Below are positions 25,883 through 35,019 of a DNA stretch of 59,972 nt, piece by piece (position 1 is the first letter of the stretch; each line of letters starts with the position of its first letter). The stretch is from Verrucomicrobiaceae bacterium. GTDB taxonomy: Bacteria > Verrucomicrobiota > Verrucomicrobiia > Verrucomicrobiales > Verrucomicrobiaceae. The position numbers and the translations under genes were made by a program. Below the pieces are notes generated by a model. That model did no database searches. It was not told the DNA's origin and worked only from the letters and a program-made list of their open reading frames with translations. Location: the NCBI GenBank assembly GCA_027489965.1, contig JAIXZA010000092.1, positions 1-59,972 on the forward strand, read 5' to 3'.

Positions 25883-26611
25883 ATGCAGACACCTCAATCC
25901 GAGTTTCCTCACACACGCTGGACACTACTCCTAACTCTACGCGAGGGGTCGCCGGAGAAATCGAAGGATGCTTTAGAGGCGCTGTGTCGGGCCTATTGGT
26001 TCCCTCTGTATGTGGTGGCAAGGAAGCGTTTGTCTGAGTTTGATGCGGAGGATGCGGTTCAGGGGTTTTTCCTTTCTCTTTTGCGACGTGATGCGTTAAC
26101 TCAGGTGGATGAGAGCCGGGGGCGACTGCGGACGTTTTTACTGACGGCTTTTGAGAATTTTTGCAATCAGCAGTGGGAGCGTCAGAACACGCAGAAACGG
26201 GGCGGAGAAATCGAGCATATTCAGCTATTCACCGTGCAGGGAGCAGAATCGCGCTACATCAAGCACGCAGAGGCAAGCACGGATGACGTCGAAACCCTCT
26301 ACAATCGTGAATGGGCACGCACGGTTCTGGAGGCGAGTTTAGAAGCGCTGAGTCAAGACTACGCTGAGCGTGGGCAGAAAGCGCGCTTTGACCTGCTGGC
26401 AGCGCATCTCACCCAGGAAGATCCTGAGATCAGCATGGCGCAGTCGGCACTCTCCGCAGGTATGACGGCTGAAGCCTATCGCACGGCTTTACATCGTATG
26501 CGGCAGCAGTATCGCGGTAAGATCGAAAGTGAACTAGCTCGGACTCTGGATACGACAGATGCAGGCGTCATTCGGGAAGAGTTGCATGAGTTGTTCCGCG
26601 CGTTTAGTTAG
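25883..26611 (+). CDS. ECF-type RNA polymerase sigma factor
   Basis: 242 residues from the ATG at 25883; an upstream TTG (25838) is less likely. Region 2 reads TRWTLLLTLREG, later SEFDAEDAVQGFFLSLL, with the core-binding acidic DAED (54-57) intact. The region-4 HTH is less typical: MAQSALSAGMTAEAYRTALHRMRQQYRGKI. It resembles the planctomycete/verrucomicrobial ECF groups genetically linked to Ser/Thr kinases. The kinase gene starts 9 bp after its stop, so the two form one transcript and the kinase is the likely regulator instead of an anti-sigma factor. The target promoters are unknown. Confidence 0.88.
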   Translation: MQTPQSEFPHTRWTLLLTLREGSPEKSKDALEALCRAYWFPLYVVARKRLSEFDAEDAVQGFFLSLLRRDALTQVDESRGRLRTFLLTAFENFCNQQWERQNTQKRGGEIEHIQLFTVQGAESRYIKHAEASTDDVETLYNREWARTVLEASLEALSQDYAERGQKARFDLLAAHLTQEDPEISMAQSALSAGMTAEAYRTALHRMRQQYRGKIESELARTLDTTDAGVIREELHELFRAFS

Positions 26612-26619
26612 ACCGGATT

Positions 26620-29238
26620 ATGCCAGACAGCATCTCTAATATCGTTTTTGGCAATGAGCAGCAATTGTTCAAACATTTGCTCCTAGAGGATGATGAACCC
26701 GCGGTGGAGCTTGAGGATAAATGGATCGGCCCGTATCGGCTGATGAAGCTTCTCGGTGAGGGTGGGTTTGGCCAAGTTTGGTTGGCTGAACAAAATGAGC
26801 CGGTGCGCCGTGAAGTGGCGCTGAAGTTACTCAAACGTGGCATGGACAGTGATCAGGTGCTGGCTCGTTTCAGTCTGGAGCGCCAGGCGCTGGCAAGTAT
26901 GGATCATCCCAACATTGCTGCTTTGCTGGATGCTGGCAGCACCCCGGATGGACGCCCCTACTTTGTCATGGACTACGTGCAGGGAGTGCCGGTGACGACT
27001 TGGTGCCAGGAAAAACACGCCTCGATACGAGATAGCGTTGGGCTCTTTAAACAAATCTGCTCCGGCTTACAGCACGCTCATCAAAAGGGCATCATTCACC
27101 GTGATTTAAAGCCTTCCAATGTGTTGGTGACGGAAGTGGATGGTGTGGCCATTCCGAAGATCATTGACTTTGGGATTGCAAAAGCGACGAGCGATCAGTT
27201 CCAAGACCAGCCGTGGGTGACTCGGCAGGGTCATGTCATGGGCACACCCCTCTACATGTCGCCAGAGCAGTTGGCGGGTGGGCTAGACGTGGATACGCGG
27301 AGTGACATCTATTCTCTGGGCGTGCTGTTTTATGAGATGCTGACTGGGACGGCTCCGCATGAAGGCAAGACCCATGCATGCATGAGCCATGAAGAAATGC
27401 GGAGAATCGTGGACGAGACGCGGCCAATACGGCCTTCGGTTCATTTGACTGAGCTGAAACGTCAGCGTGGCATTGTCACAAAAGTTCACGATCTCAAGCC
27501 TGAAAGTGCGCTGATCATTCCTGCCGATTTGGATTGGATCATTTTAAAGGCGTTGGAAAGGGAACGGGAGCGCCGCTATGACAGCGCAGCGCTGATGGCG
27601 ACGGACTTGCAGTGCTTTTTGAATGATGAACCGATTTTGGCGCGGCCGCCGACGGCTCATTATCTGGTCAGTCTGTGGATAAAGCGAAACAGCATTATCT
27701 TTGCAGCGGCTTGCATCTGTGCCTTGGCGCTTTTGTTGGGAACAGGTCTGGCCCTCTGGCAGGCTCATGAAGCGCGTCAAGCTCAGGCCAGAGCCGAGAC
27801 CGAGTCGCAGCGGGCTCGGCAGGCAGTGGACTTTTTGACAACGATGCTAGATCGAGTGGCTGATGAGGTGGCCAATGGGCGCAATCCTGAAGCGCTCAAA
27901 CTGGCCTTAGATGGCAGTCAGGAAAAGATCCGCCAAATTAAAGGTGACCCGCTGCTGCAAAGTGATCTCTTCAATCGACTCGGGATCGTTTACATCACAA
28001 TGGGCGAGCGCGCGCTGGCTGTGCCCATGTTAAAAGCCTGTATTGAGACCACGGCAGCGCTCTACGGTCCTGATAGCGAAGAAGCTTGGACTGCAGAATT
28101 AAACTATCTCAGCCATGAGATGCAGCATGGCGCCCGCATTCTAGTGCCAGAGATGCTGGAAGCTTTGATGAAAAGAATTGAAGCGGCAGGGAAAAGCGGA
28201 AGTGGCCATTGGTTTTCTGTTCAGCGCTATCGGGTTCAGATTTGGGGGAAACTCAGAAAACCAGCCAAGTCGAGTCAGGTAGCGCATGAGGTGATCCAAG
28301 ATCCGCGACTGGAAAAGGTGGCGCCTTTAGGCAGGCTGATGATTAAATCAGCCTGTGCCAATGCCTTTGAAAGTCACCATGAGTATGATTTGGCGGACAA
28401 GGTGCTGATGGATTGTGATCAGCTTTGTTTGAGTGATCCAGTCCTCATTACGGATAGACTGCCATGGATCGATGATCAGCGTTTGAACGTGCAAAAAACT
28501 AAGGGTGATTACCGTCGAGGTTCTGAGCTTGCCAGAGAGCTGATCTCAGAACTCAAGGTCCGATCAGGGGGGCAGCATCCTTTCCTGATTAAATTTCTTC
28601 TTAGGCAGGCGGAATTTGAAAATGCTTTAAAACATCCAGCGGAGGCGATTGCTCTTGCCAGAGAGGCACTCCAATTGGCAGAGGATTTAGCCCCAACACC
28701 TGAGGCGTTGAGGCTGAATTCAAAGTTACCGAGCCTGCGGTTAGAGCAAATGTTTGCTCGGTTTAGCGTTGCAGACTATGAGTATCAGGCGGGACATCGC
28801 GAAGAGGCCATAAAAATGTCACGCGAGGCTTACCGAATTGCGGAGGAAGAGGGCAACAAAGCGGATTTGGCTGAGGCCATGCTGTTTTTAGCAAAGATGC
28901 TGGAGAAGACGGGAGATCTTGAGGGCGCCTATCACATCTACGAACTTCGGGGGCAACGTTCGGCTATCGCAGGGGCGAACTATCAGCGCTGGCATGAAGA
29001 CCTCAATTTCAGATGTGGTATCCGATTCAAACAAGGACGAGCTAAGGAAGCCTTGGTCTTAGCTCAAGAATTGTGGTCAAAGGAAATCCAGAGCCCCGAG
29101 GCAAGAAAGGACATTGAGCATCTGCGTGACGTCGCTGCCCTAGCGCTGCGCTGCTATGACGCTTTGAAGAAACAAGACCCTGCTGTGTCTGCGCCTGCGG
29201 AGCTGGTAGAATGGCAAAAGCTGCGGAATGGGAAGTGA
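26620..29238 (+). CDS. Membrane Ser/Thr protein kinase with TPR-like sensor region
   Basis: 872 residues. The Hanks-type kinase domain (about 38-330) has the G-loop GEGGFGQVW (46-54), catalytic K69 in VALKLL, HRDLKPSN (160-167) and D183 of DFG, so it looks fully active. A transmembrane helix at about 358-380 separates it from a C-terminal 490-residue helical region with TPR-like repeats (for example EALQLAEDLAPTPEALRLN and EEAIKMSREAYRIAEEEGNKADLAEAMLFLAKMLEKTGDLEGAYHIYE). The kinase is expected in the cytoplasm and the TPR region outside. It is encoded 9 bp after the ECF sigma factor. Confidence 0.93.
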   Translation: MPDSISNIVFGNEQQLFKHLLLEDDEPAVELEDKWIGPYRLMKLLGEGGFGQVWLAEQNEPVRREVALKLLKRGMDSDQVLARFSLERQALASMDHPNIAALLDAGSTPDGRPYFVMDYVQGVPVTTWCQEKHASIRDSVGLFKQICSGLQHAHQKGIIHRDLKPSNVLVTEVDGVAIPKIIDFGIAKATSDQFQDQPWVTRQGHVMGTPLYMSPEQLAGGLDVDTRSDIYSLGVLFYEMLTGTAPHEGKTHACMSHEEMRRIVDETRPIRPSVHLTELKRQRGIVTKVHDLKPESALIIPADLDWIILKALERERERRYDSAALMATDLQCFLNDEPILARPPTAHYLVSLWIKRNSIIFAAACICALALLLGTGLALWQAHEARQAQARAETESQRARQAVDFLTTMLDRVADEVANGRNPEALKLALDGSQEKIRQIKGDPLLQSDLFNRLGIVYITMGERALAVPMLKACIETTAALYGPDSEEAWTAELNYLSHEMQHGARILVPEMLEALMKRIEAAGKSGSGHWFSVQRYRVQIWGKLRKPAKSSQVAHEVIQDPRLEKVAPLGRLMIKSACANAFESHHEYDLADKVLMDCDQLCLSDPVLITDRLPWIDDQRLNVQKTKGDYRRGSELARELISELKVRSGGQHPFLIKFLLRQAEFENALKHPAEAIALAREALQLAEDLAPTPEALRLNSKLPSLRLEQMFARFSVADYEYQAGHREEAIKMSREAYRIAEEEGNKADLAEAMLFLAKMLEKTGDLEGAYHIYELRGQRSAIAGANYQRWHEDLNFRCGIRFKQGRAKEALVLAQELWSKEIQSPEARKDIEHLRDVAALALRCYDALKKQDPAVSAPAELVEWQKLRNGK

Positions 29239-29344
29239 TAGAAAAGGTTAAAATTGCGGGGATCGGCTGCATGATTCTTGATCTTTCTCACTTGCGGAGA
29301 AGGCAGCTACGCGCCATCTCAGGTGAACCCGCCCTTCACTAACC

Positions 29345-30100
29345 TTGGCTGCTCTAGAGACTCCACGCACACTCGTTGCTATACCTGCCCGCTGGGGATC
29401 GACTCGATTCCCCGGGAAAATGCTCCACCTCATCGCTGGGAAGCCCTTGGTTCAGCACACTTGGGAGCGCTGTCAGGCCTGTTTGGAGGTCGATGACATC
29501 ATCATCGCCACAGATCATGAGAAGATTGTCGAGGCAGCCGCTTCTTTCGGAGCTAAAGCGGTGCTTACCTCGCCAGACCACCCTAGCGGAACAGATCGGA
29601 TTGCTGAGGCGGCTAGGATGTTTCCAGAGCATGAGTTCATCATCAATGTGCAGGGAGATGAGCCGCTGATTTCTCCGGCTTTGATTGATCAACTGGCCCT
29701 TCAGTTGCGCAAAGATCGCTTGATCCGCATGATCACAGCGGCAGCTCCAATACAGGATGAAAAGCAGGTGGCCGATCCCAATGTGGTGAAGGTTGTCTTT
29801 GATGTGAATGGCGACTCGCTGTATTTCTCTCGGTCACCCTTACCGTTTGTCAGAAACGCTGGTGATGGAGTCACTCACTACCGCCATCTCGGCATTTACG
29901 GGTTTCAGCGTGATTTTTTACTCCAATTTGTCAGCTGGCCGCCATCTCGGCTTGAAATGACGGAGTCTCTGGAGCAGTTAAGAGCGCTGGAAAATGGCAC
30001 CCGTTTGCGCGTGGTGTTGACGGATGAACTGTCTCCTGGAGTGGACACCTTTGAGCAGGCTGTCGCTATCGAAAATCATCTCCGCTCACGATCGGTTTGA
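29345..30100 (+). CDS. kdsB: 3-deoxy-manno-octulosonate cytidylyltransferase (CMP-Kdo synthetase)
   Basis: 251 residues. It couples CTP and Kdo to CMP-Kdo for lipopolysaccharide core synthesis in the cytoplasm. Visible motifs are IPARWGSTRFPGKML at the N-terminus, ATDHEKI, the HPSGTDRIAEA loop, and INVQGDEPLISP. The start is a TTG at 29345: the frame upstream is closed by a TGA at 29324, and no ATG or GTG precedes the conserved start. It lies 33 bp before pyrG, which makes the CTP substrate; the same pairing occurs in Chlamydia. Confidence 0.95.
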   Translation: MAALETPRTLVAIPARWGSTRFPGKMLHLIAGKPLVQHTWERCQACLEVDDIIIATDHEKIVEAAASFGAKAVLTSPDHPSGTDRIAEAARMFPEHEFIINVQGDEPLISPALIDQLALQLRKDRLIRMITAAAPIQDEKQVADPNVVKVVFDVNGDSLYFSRSPLPFVRNAGDGVTHYRHLGIYGFQRDFLLQFVSWPPSRLEMTESLEQLRALENGTRLRVVLTDELSPGVDTFEQAVAIENHLRSRSV

Positions 30101-30133
30101 CCTTATCAACTTTTGAATACTAAAAATCCCCCC

Positions 30134-31753
30134 ATGAAATACATCTTCGTCACCGGCGGCGTTGTCAGTTCTCTCGGCAAAGGCTTGGCAGCCTCCTCTC
30201 TCGGCACTCTTCTCGAACTACGTGGTCTGAGAGTGATCATGCAGAAATTTGATCCGTATCTCAACATTGATCCGGGCACGATGAATCCGTATGAGCACGG
30301 GGAAGTGTACGTGCTGGATGATGGTGCCGAGACCGATTTGGATCTTGGGCACTACGAAAGATTCACACACACGAATCTGTCCAAATTGAACAATCTCACC
30401 AGCGGCCAGGTTTATCAAAGCGTGCTGGACAAAGAGCGTGCAGGTAAGTATCAAGGCCGCACGGTTCAGGTGATCCCGCACGTAACCAATGAGATCAAGG
30501 CGCGTATCCAAGCTGTCGCTGATACCATGGGTGGCGATGTGATCATTACCGAAATCGGTGGAACGGTCGGGGATATTGAGGGCCTGCCTTTCCTGGAGGC
30601 CATTCGCCAGTTTGCCCACGAGTCGGGACCTGGAAATGTGCTTTTCATTCATGCAACTCTGGTGCCTTACATCAAGGCTGCCCAGGAGCTGAAGACTAAA
30701 CCAACGCAGCAGTCGATCGCTAAGCTGCGAGAGATCGGCATTGCGCCTCACATCATTCTGTGCCGCACGGAGCATCCGCTGGATCTGGATGTGCGTGAGA
30801 AGATCTCTCTTTTCGGCAACGTGCCGATTGAGGACGTGATCGAAGTCCGTGACGTGAAGCATAGCATCTATGAGGTGCCATTGAAGCTGCATGAAGAACG
30901 TCTGGATGACGTGGTCTGCAAGCAGTTGAAACTGGAGACACCTCAGCCAGATCTCACCAAATGGCGCCATTTTGTTCAGCGCGTGATTCATCCGACGCAC
31001 CATGTGCGTATCGGAGTCGTGGGCAAATACATCGAACTGCAAGATGCTTACAAGAGTATTTATGAGGCATTGACCCATGCTGGTGCTGCCAATGACACCA
31101 AGGTGGATATTGTGCGTGTGGATGCTGAATCCATCGAGAAAGCAGGTCCAGAAATTTACCTCAATGGCTTGCAGGGAATCCTTATTCCAGGCGGCTTTGG
31201 AGATCGTGGCACTGAAGGCAAGATTGCCGCTACAGGTTATGCTCGCACAGCAGGCATTCCGTTCTTCGGCATCTGTCTTGGGATGCAGATCGCCGTGATC
31301 GAATTTGCCCGCAACGTCTGCGGCTTAAAGGACGCGACCAGTACGGAGTTTGATAAAGGTACTGCCAATCCAGTCATCAGCATGATGGAAGAGCAAAAGA
31401 AGATCAAGCAACTGGGCGGCACCATGCGCCTAGGCACGTGGGTGACAGACCTGAAGCCAGGAACCAAGGCTCACCAGCTCTATCAGGCTGATACAATTAA
31501 AGAGCGTCATCGCCACCGCTACGAAGTGAACGAGGACTACAAAGATCAGTTCGAAGCTGCAGGCATGGTCATCAGTGGCATTTCACCGAAAGGTGATCTG
31601 ACAGAGATGATTGAGCTTCCAAATCATCCGCACTTTGTTGCCTGCCAGTTTCATCCTGAATTCTTGAGTAAGCCCAACAATCCACATCCTCTCTTCAATG
31701 GTTTTGTGAAGGCAGCACTGGCGCACCACCATGTGCCAGAGGCTCTGAGTTAA
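30134..31753 (+). CDS. pyrG: CTP synthase
   Basis: 539 residues from the ATG at 30134, giving [18 protein letters not shown]; a TTG at 30113 would add seven residues. The N-terminal synthetase domain (about 1-265) contains the [11 protein letters not shown]-loop and [39 protein letters not shown]. The C-terminal glutaminase domain has FGDRGTEGK, the nucleophile Cys in FFGICLGMQ, and the catalytic His/Glu region in FHPEF. It amidates UTP to CTP with glutamine. It follows kdsB and feeds nucleotide and lipopolysaccharide synthesis. Confidence 0.98.
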   Translation: MKYIFVTGGVVSSLGKGLAASSLGTLLELRGLRVIMQKFDPYLNIDPGTMNPYEHGEVYVLDDGAETDLDLGHYERFTHTNLSKLNNLTSGQVYQSVLDKERAGKYQGRTVQVIPHVTNEIKARIQAVADTMGGDVIITEIGGTVGDIEGLPFLEAIRQFAHESGPGNVLFIHATLVPYIKAAQELKTKPTQQSIAKLREIGIAPHIILCRTEHPLDLDVREKISLFGNVPIEDVIEVRDVKHSIYEVPLKLHEERLDDVVCKQLKLETPQPDLTKWRHFVQRVIHPTHHVRIGVVGKYIELQDAYKSIYEALTHAGAANDTKVDIVRVDAESIEKAGPEIYLNGLQGILIPGGFGDRGTEGKIAATGYARTAGIPFFGICLGMQIAVIEFARNVCGLKDATSTEFDKGTANPVISMMEEQKKIKQLGGTMRLGTWVTDLKPGTKAHQLYQADTIKERHRHRYEVNEDYKDQFEAAGMVISGISPKGDLTEMIELPNHPHFVACQFHPEFLSKPNNPHPLFNGFVKAALAHHHVPEALS

Positions 31754-31772
31754 GCTGGTCGGTTTCGACGTG

Positions 31773-32213
31773 TCATTCGACGGATGTGCTGACAAAGTTA
31801 CGAAGATCAAAGTCCTCAGACACTTTGTCAGCCTGCCAGCGACCGTCGGCATTCAGCCTGAAACTGCCTATCCACCGCTGGTGCCAGGATTCAGGCTCGA
31901 TCATACTCAAGTGGTAGTTTCCTTCGACGTCGTAAAGATGATACATCTCGCCGATGACTGGCTCAAAGCCAAACTTGGCTTCATAAAGGAGTTTGTTCCA
32001 ATTGAAAGCGTCGATGACGCGCATGTAGCGCTCACGCAGTTCAATGAGTTCTTGTTGCAGTTCTCGTTCAACTCTGGAGACACCACGACTCTTAAAATTG
32101 GTCAAATCCTGTGGAATGATCTTGGCCGCAAGTCTGGAAACAGGGTAGGGCAGGTAATTTCCACGCGGTTCTGTCTGGGCGAGGTCGAAATCAATAGGGT
32201 CGGCGTTTGTCAT
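31773..32213 (-). CDS. DUF2452 protein
   Basis: 146 residues from the ATG at 32213 (an ATG at 32243 would add ten). A central helical segment is followed by EPVIGEMYHLYDVEGNYHLSMIEPESWHQRWIGSFRLNADGRWQ, which is the typical conserved block of DUF2452. It is a soluble protein of unknown function, found in many eukaryotes and bacteria. It converges with pyrG (19 bp between stops) and is divergent from the lipoprotein gene at 32292, with about 78 bp between starts. Confidence 0.75.
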   Translation of the reverse strand: MTNADPIDFDLAQTEPRGNYLPYPVSRLAAKIIPQDLTNFKSRGVSRVERELQQELIELRERYMRVIDAFNWNKLLYEAKFGFEPVIGEMYHLYDVEGNYHLSMIEPESWHQRWIGSFRLNADGRWQADKVSEDFDLRNFVSTSVE

Positions 32214-32291
32214 GCGTGAATTGGTCTTAAATAACGTTTCCAAAGCAGTCTTGGTTGAGATAGAAATAGAAAAAGCCTCACGCCCATTATC

Positions 32292-32756
32292 ATGACTCTC
32301 ATTCGCGCCATCCTTTGCTTCTCATGCGTTGCTCTAATAAGCTGCGGATCTACCATGCCAACCGCTGCTCAAATGGATCAACTGGAAAGTCAGGTGCGCC
32401 GTGAAGAAGAGCCCGAATACGCAAGGCTCTCCCAAATGCGCGCTGCCGGTCAGCTCAGCCCAGGGGAATACGAAGTTCAGAAGCAGTCGCTGGACCTCCG
32501 AGTGCAAAATAAAGTGGATAACATGGTCTGGAGCCGGCACGCGCTTGCCCAGAGCCATCTGAAATCCATGGGAATGCCCACTCCTGATCTTCCTGTGTCC
32601 AATCTTCCGCCAGGCGTTGGGAGCATTCAGGGTTCTCTTTATACTTCTTCTCGTTTGAATGGACTTGGCAATCAGATTCAGGCAAATGCCATGCAAAGTA
32701 TGGGAACCTCGTCTTTCCAAAAGGGCACCAGTGCAGGCACAGCCTATGATCCTTAA
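32292..32756 (+). CDS. Small lipoprotein of unknown function
   Basis: 154 residues. The signal peptide MTLIRAILCFSCVALISCG has the lipobox LISC with the lipidated cysteine at 18. The mature part is hydrophilic, with a helical QLESQVRREEEPEYARLSQMRAAGQLSPGEYEVQK segment (a possible short SHOCT-like motif) and a Ser/Gly-rich tail. No other domain was recognised. It is followed by 109 bp and then tatA. Confidence 0.7.
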   Translation: MTLIRAILCFSCVALISCGSTMPTAAQMDQLESQVRREEEPEYARLSQMRAAGQLSPGEYEVQKQSLDLRVQNKVDNMVWSRHALAQSHLKSMGMPTPDLPVSNLPPGVGSIQGSLYTSSRLNGLGNQIQANAMQSMGTSSFQKGTSAGTAYDP

Positions 32757-32865
32757 TGGGCATCAGCTTGATCGTATCAGGGCTCTTTTGGACGTTTGAG
32801 AAAGATGATTCTAAAGAAAGGCTTGCTTGCGCCGTCCCGTTTGTAGTCTTACCAATATCAAAGCC

Positions 32866-33129
32866 ATGAATATCCCCCACATCCTCGCAGGTTTCGGGCC
32901 GCTCGGCACTCCTGAGCTGCTCATCATCGCCGTCCTCGTCCTTGTTCTCTTCGGTGCTAAAAAGCTGCCGACCTTTGCCCGCAGCCTTGGCAAGAGCATG
33001 GGTGAATTTAAAAAAGCCCGTGAAGAGTTCGAACACGAACTCACTAAAGCTTCTGATGAAGTTGAGCGCCCGACGATCCCGCAGACTGCGGAAAAGCGTC
33101 AACCCGTGGCCTCTTCTCAAGACATTTGA
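32866..33129 (+). CDS. tatA: Twin-arginine translocase subunit TatA/TatE
   Basis: 87 residues from the ATG at 32866. After a short N-terminus comes the TatA pattern: GTPELLIIAVLVLVLFGAKKLPTFARSLGKSMGEFKKAREE, that is one hydrophobic helix, a FG-x-KKLP hinge and an amphipathic helix. TatA oligomers form the translocation pore for folded proteins in the Tat pathway. No tatB or tatC is nearby. It is followed 19 bp later by a secreted nuclease-like gene and then by a gene whose product has a twin-arginine signal. Confidence 0.93.
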   Translation: MNIPHILAGFGPLGTPELLIIAVLVLVLFGAKKLPTFARSLGKSMGEFKKAREEFEHELTKASDEVERPTIPQTAEKRQPVASSQDI

Positions 33130-33148
33130 TTTTTACACTTTTTCCGGG

Positions 33149-34060
33149 ATGATCACCACGGGCATTCTTCGGCGGGCCATTTGGCTCGCCGTTTTTGCAG
33201 TAAGTCTGCCTGTTTTGTCCCAGGAGCCGAGTGAGTTTATCTTTTGCTCCTACAATCTCAAAAACTGGCTTTCCATGGAGCGCTATCTAGGCGGTACTTC
33301 TGAAGTGGTGGCCCCGAAGCCGATTGAGGAACGGAAGCGCTTGGTTGAAATGCTGGCCGAAATTCATCCTGATGTGCTCGGCGTCTGCGAGGTGGGCACT
33401 GATGAGGATGTGGCCGATTTACAAAAGCGTCTGAAGTCTGTTGGGGTGGATCTGCCTCATGTGGAGCGCGCTCACGGTGGTGATGGTACTCGTTGTTTGG
33501 CACTGCTATCCCGGTTTCCGATCTCTGCACGAAAGTCCCAATTGGATCTGAAGTACCAGATTGGAGATCAGACGTTTCCCATGCAGCGGGGCATCCTGGA
33601 TGCCACCGTGGATCTGAGTGCTGCCCTACATGTGCGCTTTATCGGCGTGCATCTGAAGTCAAAGCGGGCCATTCCTGAAGCCGATGAGGCGATGATGCGC
33701 CGTAATGAGGCTCATCTTCTGCGCTCTCATATGGATTCCATTTTCAAGCAAGACATTGGGGTGAAGATGCTCTGTTATGGGGACTTTAATGAGCACCGCA
33801 ATGAACCTGCGATCAGTGAGATTATCGGTAGCCGATCTTCAGAGACTTACATGACCGATCTTCCGCTGCATGACTCTGATGGCCTCGTCTGGACTCACTT
33901 TTGGGACGCTGCGGACGTCTATTCACGCCTCGATTTCCTTTTTACCAGCCGCAATCTACGCCCCTTGATTGATCTGCGTAAAGCTCGCATCTACACGGCG
34001 CGTGACTTTGATAAGGCCAGTGACCATCGTCCTCTGGTTTTGACGATTACAGAGAAATAA
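33149..34060 (+). CDS. Secreted endonuclease/exonuclease/phosphatase-family protein
   Basis: 303 residues from the ATG at 33149; the frame continues upstream into tatA without a better start. The signal peptide is MITTGILRRAIWLAVFAVSLPVLSQ. EEP-fold landmarks are FCSYNLKNW, VLGVCEVG (the metal-binding Glu), GVHLKSKR, YGDFNEHRNEPA and the C-terminal SDHRPLVL. Such enzymes cleave phosphodiester or phosphate-ester bonds in DNA, sphingomyelin or inositol phosphates with Mg. The substrate is unclear. It is between tatA and the Tat substrate gene and likely in the same operon. Confidence 0.88.
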   Translation: MITTGILRRAIWLAVFAVSLPVLSQEPSEFIFCSYNLKNWLSMERYLGGTSEVVAPKPIEERKRLVEMLAEIHPDVLGVCEVGTDEDVADLQKRLKSVGVDLPHVERAHGGDGTRCLALLSRFPISARKSQLDLKYQIGDQTFPMQRGILDATVDLSAALHVRFIGVHLKSKRAIPEADEAMMRRNEAHLLRSHMDSIFKQDIGVKMLCYGDFNEHRNEPAISEIIGSRSSETYMTDLPLHDSDGLVWTHFWDAADVYSRLDFLFTSRNLRPLIDLRKARIYTARDFDKASDHRPLVLTITEK

Positions 34061-34080
34061 GTGGGGATGTAATTGAATCC

Positions 34081-35007
34081 ATGAAACGACGTCATTTTAT
34101 ACAGTCGGCTGCCGCTGCCTCTTTTCCTGCGCTTGCTGCTTCAGTCGAAAGTAATGTAGCGACTCGGGTGGTGGATACGCACACGCATTTTTATGATCCG
34201 ACACGTCCGCAAGGTGTGCCGTGGCCAGCTCCGGGGACCAAGCTTTATCGTCCTGTTCTTCCTGCCGATTGGCGTGCCCTTGCTGAGCCTCACGGGATCA
34301 AGCAAACAGTGGTCGTAGAAGCCAGCAAGTGGCTAGAAGATAATCAGTGGGTCCTGGATCTAGCTTCACAGGAAAAATGCATTGTTGGATTTGTCGGTCA
34401 TCTTGACCCTGAAGATGCCGCCTTTGCTACGAACTTGCGGCGCTTTGCGGCTAATCCTCTTTTCCGAGGCGTGCGTTGGAGCGGGGCGGCATTGATGAAA
34501 TCAGAGCTTAAGTCTGCGGTTTTGGTGGGGGCTAAGTTGCTTGCAGATCATGGATTGGAGCTTGATGTGAATGGTCCGCCTGAGACACTATCAGCGGTTG
34601 CTGACCTAGCTTTGGCGGTGCCTGATTTGAGGCTGGTGATCAATCACTTGGGGTCTAGCGGAGATCCTCAATCGTTGAAGCCTGCCTGGCGTGAGGGTAT
34701 TCAAGCGGTGGCAAAATGCTCCAACGTGTGGATGAAGGTTTCTGCTTTGGTCGAGCAGGTGAAAGGCGCTGAAGGTGCAGCTCCGACGGATGTGAGTTAT
34801 TATCTGCCGATTATGGATCATCTCTGGCAGTGCTTTGGCGCAGACCGTTTGATCTACGGCAGCAATTGGCCCGTTAGTGATCGTGGTGCCAATTACGACA
34901 AGGTTTTTGGCTTAGTTTGCGACTACTTCAGCAACAAAGGAAAAGAGGCCTGCGAGAAGTATTTTTGGCAAAACTCTCGAGCGGTGTATCGCTGGATCGA
35001 GCGTTAA
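34081..35007 (+). CDS. Amidohydrolase-family protein with Tat signal
   Basis: 308 residues. The N-terminus MKRRHFIQSAAAASFPALAAS has a twin-arginine motif (R3-R4) followed by a hydrophobic stretch, so it is a likely Tat substrate. The mature part is an amidohydrolase-2/lactonase-like TIM barrel: VDTHTHFYDPTRP (metal-binding HxH), VINHLGS, and the YGSNWPVS C-terminal Asp/His-type motif, as in L-fuconolactonase and related sugar lactonases. It starts 20 bp after the EEP-family gene and 33 bp short of convergence with the pseudokinase gene. The substrate is unknown. Confidence 0.87.
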   Translation: MKRRHFIQSAAAASFPALAASVESNVATRVVDTHTHFYDPTRPQGVPWPAPGTKLYRPVLPADWRALAEPHGIKQTVVVEASKWLEDNQWVLDLASQEKCIVGFVGHLDPEDAAFATNLRRFAANPLFRGVRWSGAALMKSELKSAVLVGAKLLADHGLELDVNGPPETLSAVADLALAVPDLRLVINHLGSSGDPQSLKPAWREGIQAVAKCSNVWMKVSALVEQVKGAEGAAPTDVSYYLPIMDHLWQCFGADRLIYGSNWPVSDRGANYDKVFGLVCDYFSNKGKEACEKYFWQNSRAVYRWIER

Positions 35008-35019
35008 CAATGAATCCTT

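Noticed and set aside
32789..32797. Third copy of TGGACGTTT, upstream of tatA
   Set aside because: Only nine bases match and the rest of the AraC-linked motif is missing; a 9-mer is expected about once by chance in a window of this size.
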